From the IMG/VR virus record IMGVR_UViG_3300030388_000730, positions 1-47,047 of that record: 47,047 bases of DNA; one strand, 5' to 3'. This DNA comes from a virus. The stretch's first letter is position 1. The number at the start of each line of letters is the position of its first letter. Under the pieces are notes generated by a model. That model was given only the letters and a program-made list of their open reading frames with translations, had not been told where the DNA came from and ran no database searches. Position numbers and translations under genes: made by a program. Shown one piece after another: positions 44,637 through 47,047 of this stretch.

Positions 44637-45945
44637 GAATGATAAGCTACGTGCTTACCTATTAAAGAATCCAGAGAAGCTTAGTGGAGATTATTCTTAC
44701 ACAGCTCACATGTTCAATACTACATACGAAGCTGTAAGAGGGCAAGCCAGAAATTTAAGGGCAGCTTTTAATCAAGAGATACAAGCAGCTTCATACTCAT
44801 CGGCAGAAATACCAAATGAGAAAGTCATCACCAATGAAAAGGATGACTCGTTAACAATATCAGTAGAAGACAGTAATAGAGTTAAATCATTAGATGACCT
44901 TATACAGAACTGTAGAGTAGACCTGGATACCTGGGAAGTTGACTGGTTCGACATCGGTACATACGAGGTAACAGGATTTGACAACGACAGGAAGCCTGTC
45001 ACTGTTACTATGTATAGAACGAAAGCTAAGTTTAAAAAGATAGACATCTGGAAAAACATAGCTATATTAAGAGAAGATTTAAAACAAGACTTACTAGAAG
45101 CATTCCAAGCTTATGCATTTGAACCTACTTATACTATTAATAAGAAAGAAGGCGAAGGCTATCTGCTTGAGATTGGGGCCTACGACCTGCATTTGGGGAA
45201 GTTGGGCATTACTGGTGATAACTATAGTCTTGATGTGGCTAGGGATAGGCTTTTCAATGCTCTTCATTCCTTATTTGATAAAGCGAGAGGATTCAACATC
45301 GAAGAAATAGTATTTGTAGTAGGTAATGACTTCCTTAACATAGATAGAGCTAACCCTTTTAACTCTACTACAGCAGGTACACCACAAAGTAATACAGTTT
45401 CTGCATACGATGCATATAGATTTGGGAGGAAATTGCTGGTTGAGGCTATTAATGGTTTGGCTGCTCAAGCTCCTGTTCGTGTCGTTGTTGTTCCTGGTAA
45501 TCATGACGAAGAGTCTATGTTACACATGGGCGACGCATTGGAAGCTTTATATGAGAACACTCCACATATTACAGTAGATAATAGTAGACCACTTATGAAG
45601 GCTTATCAATATGGTGAATGTCTTCTTATCTTCGACCATGGACACAGAGTAAAGAACTACAAGAATCTTGCGTCTGTTATCTCTCAAAGATTTAGAGATG
45701 TTTGGAGTAGCGTAAAGCACATAGAGGTTCACAGAGGGCATCTACATAGCCTTAAATCAAGTACGATGGGTCAAGTTGAAGAACTAAACGGTATTGCAGT
45801 AAGGCACTTGGGTAGTATGTCTGCAACAGACCAATGGCATGATGATAGTGGATACATCTCTTCAATCAAGAGAGCTCACGCTTTTATATGGCATAAGAAG
45901 AACGGTATGCAGTGTGAGTATTACTATAACGTTCCAATGGCTTAG
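44623..45945 (+). CDS. Calcineurin-like metallophosphoesterase
   Basis: The start is a GTG at 44623 overlapping the previous gene; the next in-frame Met lies about 29 codons later and would remove a helical, HTH-like N-terminus (YSYTAHMFNTTYEAVRGQAR). The 440-aa protein has all the metallophosphoesterase metal motifs: D188-x-H190, GND at 234-236, GNHDE at 292-296, DHGH near 337-340, and GHLH at 372-375. It resembles the SbcD/Mre11-type phosphoesterase group found in phages and could be a nuclease or phosphodiesterase. No SbcC partner is seen here. The N-terminal helical part may bind DNA or protein. Confidence 0.8.
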   Translation: MEKNKNDKLRAYLLKNPEKLSGDYSYTAHMFNTTYEAVRGQARNLRAAFNQEIQAASYSSAEIPNEKVITNEKDDSLTISVEDSNRVKSLDDLIQNCRVDLDTWEVDWFDIGTYEVTGFDNDRKPVTVTMYRTKAKFKKIDIWKNIAILREDLKQDLLEAFQAYAFEPTYTINKKEGEGYLLEIGAYDLHLGKLGITGDNYSLDVARDRLFNALHSLFDKARGFNIEEIVFVVGNDFLNIDRANPFNSTTAGTPQSNTVSAYDAYRFGRKLLVEAINGLAAQAPVRVVVVPGNHDEESMLHMGDALEALYENTPHITVDNSRPLMKAYQYGECLLIFDHGHRVKNYKNLASVISQRFRDVWSSVKHIEVHRGHLHSLKSSTMGQVEELNGIAVRHLGSMSATDQWHDDSGYISSIKRAHAFIWHKKNGMQCEYYYNVPMA

Positions 45946-45998
45946 CCACTACCGTCCATAGGTGATGGTAATTTTAAAAAAATGTAACATAATTATTT

Positions 45999-46166
45999 AT
46001 GCCTAAAGTATCTAAACCTTACCTAGACTCTTCATATATTATACTACAAGACTTTATATATTCGTTAAATCCATTAGACTCAGCTCCAAAAGAGCTGGTC
46101 AATGAATGTATATACCAACTTGTTTGTGATTGGTATGAGACTTGTGGTAATAGCTGTAAGAATTAG
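45999..46166 (+). CDS. Small protein at the end of the late operon
   Basis: This 55-codon frame encodes an acidic-to-neutral helical protein (LDSSYIILQDFIYSLNPLDS, then NECIYQLVCDWYETCGNSCK) with four cysteines. It is the last plus-strand gene; its stop abuts the last base of the minus-strand gene at 46167. No family is recognised. A 6-bp perfect hairpin lies inside it but is likely coding coincidence. Confidence 0.5.
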   Translation: MPKVSKPYLDSSYIILQDFIYSLNPLDSAPKELVNECIYQLVCDWYETCGNSCKN

Positions 46167-46364
46167 TTATATACCTAAAGCTTTATGTAAGTTTAATAGG
46201 TATTGTTGGTTGTCTGCTAATTCATCTATTCTATTTCTGTTTGCCATATATTGACAAAACTCTTGAACAGTTGGATTAGTGTCTGGGTTTCTTAACTTTT
46301 CTGTGTAATACCATTCACCAAACAAATCTAACACTACAATTACAGGTTTTCTTTCGTTACTCAT
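46167..46364 (-). CDS. Small early-region protein
   Basis: This 65-aa protein starts MSNERKPVIVVLDLFGEWYY and continues as a helical segment ending HKALGI. No membrane segment or motif is visible. Its start overlaps the stop of the upstream minus-strand gene by 4 bases (ATGA), and its stop touches the last plus-strand gene, so it is the final gene of the leftward operon. It may be a host-takeover or regulatory protein. Function unknown. Confidence 0.5.
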   Translation of the reverse strand: MSNERKPVIVVLDLFGEWYYTEKLRNPDTNPTVQEFCQYMANRNRIDELADNQQYLLNLHKALGI

Positions 46365-46573
46365 CTTTTAAATACTTTACTCGTTTCTTTAATACTTTTA
46401 AGCTTGCACTTACATTGTATTTTATCCTTAGATACCTTTGAACAACATTTAATGTTTTTTTTCTTTTCTTTGATTTCTTCAAAATCTCTGTAATAATCCC
46501 TTTCATCGTATAGATATTCTTTAGCTATTAGCGCAACGCTTGCACCTAATATAATAAGCAATAGTAATGTCAT
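46361..46573 (-). CDS. Small single-membrane protein with Cys-rich tail
   Basis: This 70-aa protein has one N-terminal membrane segment (MTLLLLIILGASVALIAKEY), then an acidic stretch, then a Lys/Cys-rich tail (KKNIKCCSKVSKDKIQCKCK) with four cysteines. It lacks a typical signal peptidase II lipobox. It may be an inner-membrane protein of the early region. It overlaps the next gene by the ATGA arrangement. Function unknown. Confidence 0.5.
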   Translation of the reverse strand: MTLLLLIILGASVALIAKEYLYDERDYYRDFEEIKEKKKNIKCCSKVSKDKIQCKCKLKSIKETSKVFKR

Positions 46574-46574
46574 C

Positions 46575-46787
46575 TTATTTTTTTAGTCTAGTTAATATAT
46601 TTACAGGCTCTTTGCCTCTTCCTATTAGTAACTTATCTACTGCAATAGCTGCTTTTCTTTCTGTATCAAACTTACTTTTACTAACTCCATTTATGTTTAT
46701 GTACCAGCTTTGGATGTTATTATTTCTAACGCTAGCTACATGCTTATACATGCTTTTAACGTAATTCATTTTATTTAACTTACTCAT
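46575..46787 (-). CDS. Stand-alone AP2-like DNA-binding protein
   Basis: This 70-aa protein carries an AP2-type pattern: SWYININGVSKSKFDTERKA, continuing AAIAVDKLL and GKEPVN. The aromatic-strand-turn-strand layout followed by a helix ('W.I.I.GK...F.TE..AA.A.D....G...N') is the AP2 fold often found beside HNH endonucleases. Here it stands alone without an HNH part. It could be a small DNA-binding regulator of the early operon. Its stop is one base from the gene to its left. Confidence 0.6.
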   Translation of the reverse strand: MSKLNKMNYVKSMYKHVASVRNNNIQSWYININGVSKSKFDTERKAAIAVDKLLIGRGKEPVNILTRLKK

Positions 46788-46790
46788 ATA

Positions 46791-47009
46791 TTAGTTTTGT
46801 TTTAGTTGTTTTATTCTATCTTTTAATCCCTTAACGGCATACAAGCCGTCTTCTTCAAAGTATGATAACGCTACCTCCAACTCTCCGATTGCTCGATGGT
46901 TGGCTTGTGATTCTAAATAATCTATGTACTTTTCTTGTTCTTGTGTATATTTATAAGCATCTGCCCTGTAAATAGTTTCCGTAAAGTCTGTTACTATTGG
47001 TCTTTTCAT
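46791..47009 (-). CDS. Small helical early-region protein
   Basis: This 72-aa protein starts MKRPIVTDFTETIYRADAYK and continues as a charged helix (QEKYIDYLESQANHRAIGEL), ending with GLYAVKGLKDRIKQLKQN. A coiled-coil is possible. It is the first complete minus-strand gene; its reading direction suggests the operon begins beyond the right edge. No known family. The 38 bases after it to the edge hold no complete gene. Confidence 0.5.
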   Translation of the reverse strand: MKRPIVTDFTETIYRADAYKYTQEQEKYIDYLESQANHRAIGELEVALSYFEEDGLYAVKGLKDRIKQLKQN

Positions 47010-47047
47010 CTTAGTCTTGTTTTAATTTATATTCCGTATTCCGATAT

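Noticed and set aside
46081-46097. 6-bp perfect hairpin CAGCTC/GAGCTG
   Set aside because: It lies inside the 55-aa gene, is short, and has no T run. The codons explain it without a terminator.
46176-46185. Palindrome TAAAGCTTTA at the operon junction
   Set aside because: With no loop it cannot fold into a hairpin terminator, and a 10-bp palindrome of this AT-rich kind is expected by chance in 47 kb.
1-47047. Stop-codon reassignment, as in some crAss-like phages
   Set aside because: TAG, TGA and TAA all end genes at sensible places (for example TAG at 10675 and 40279), and large genes have no in-frame stops, so the standard code fits.
1-47047. CRISPR arrays, insertion sequences, rRNA or tRNA genes
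   Set aside because: No spaced direct repeats, transposase-like frames or cloverleaf-like gaps were seen. Nearly all sequence is coding, though a tRNA scan program was not run.

Overview
The window is a tightly packed stretch of a double-stranded DNA tailed phage genome. It is AT-rich, almost every gap between genes is under 60 bp, and many genes overlap by a TAATG or ATGA junction. The host is most likely a bacterium of the Bacteroidota, probably marine Flavobacteriia. Three things point there: start codons are preceded by A/T-rich leaders rather than Shine-Dalgarno sequences, one intergenic gap carries a TAnnTTTG-type -7 promoter box, and several phage proteins carry Bacteroidota secretion or surface features (a type IX secretion C-terminal-like segment, a 'DSYGDGWNG' motif, and 'YLPxFxFNGIG' repeats). 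No tail tape-measure gene, sheath or baseplate genes are visible, and a nozzle-like protein is followed by internal-virion-type proteins. This fits a short-tailed (podovirus-like) virion related in layout to crAss-like and Cellulophaga podophages; that placement is inference.

Layout. 1-5 kb: the major capsid protein (cut by the left edge), a decoration-like protein followed by a strong UUCG terminator, then head and neck connector genes. 5-9.7 kb: a 1576-aa nozzle / tail-tubular-B-like protein. 9.7-28.7 kb: four genes in a T7-like internal-virion order: a glycine-zipper protein, a transglycosylase protein, a Gln-rich internal protein, and a giant 4701-aa protein. The giant protein carries hydrophobic N-terminal segments, an E3-binding-like domain, an HExxH peptidase-like motif, an R-x-P...GADLDGD signature of two-barrel RNA polymerases, and an ADP-ribosyltransferase-like segment. 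It is probably injected with the genome. 28.7-40.1 kb: a host-recognition region with three copies of a small BppU-like adaptor, repeat-rich fibres, a collagen-like protein and a protein with host-like repeats. 40.1-40.8 kb: three very basic small proteins.

40.8-44.4 kb: an exported-protein and lysis cassette: a predicted outer-membrane beta-barrel, a small membrane/coiled-coil protein, a secreted thioredoxin-fold protein without its cysteines, a secreted protein with a T9SS-like tail, an M15 endolysin, a three-helix holin and a degenerate amidase. 44.4-46.2 kb: another basic protein, a calcineurin-like phosphoesterase and a 55-aa protein. 46.2-47.0 kb: four small minus-strand genes, including a stand-alone AP2-like protein. 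They converge on the late operon with no gap and probably belong to an early module that continues past the right edge.

The genes read as one late programme: build the head, neck and nozzle, load ejection proteins together with an RNA-polymerase-like enzyme, attach fibres, export envelope proteins, then lyse. Portal, terminase, replication genes and tRNAs were not seen. The strongest leads are the giant multi-enzyme virion-protein candidate and the exported-protein cassette beside the lysis genes.
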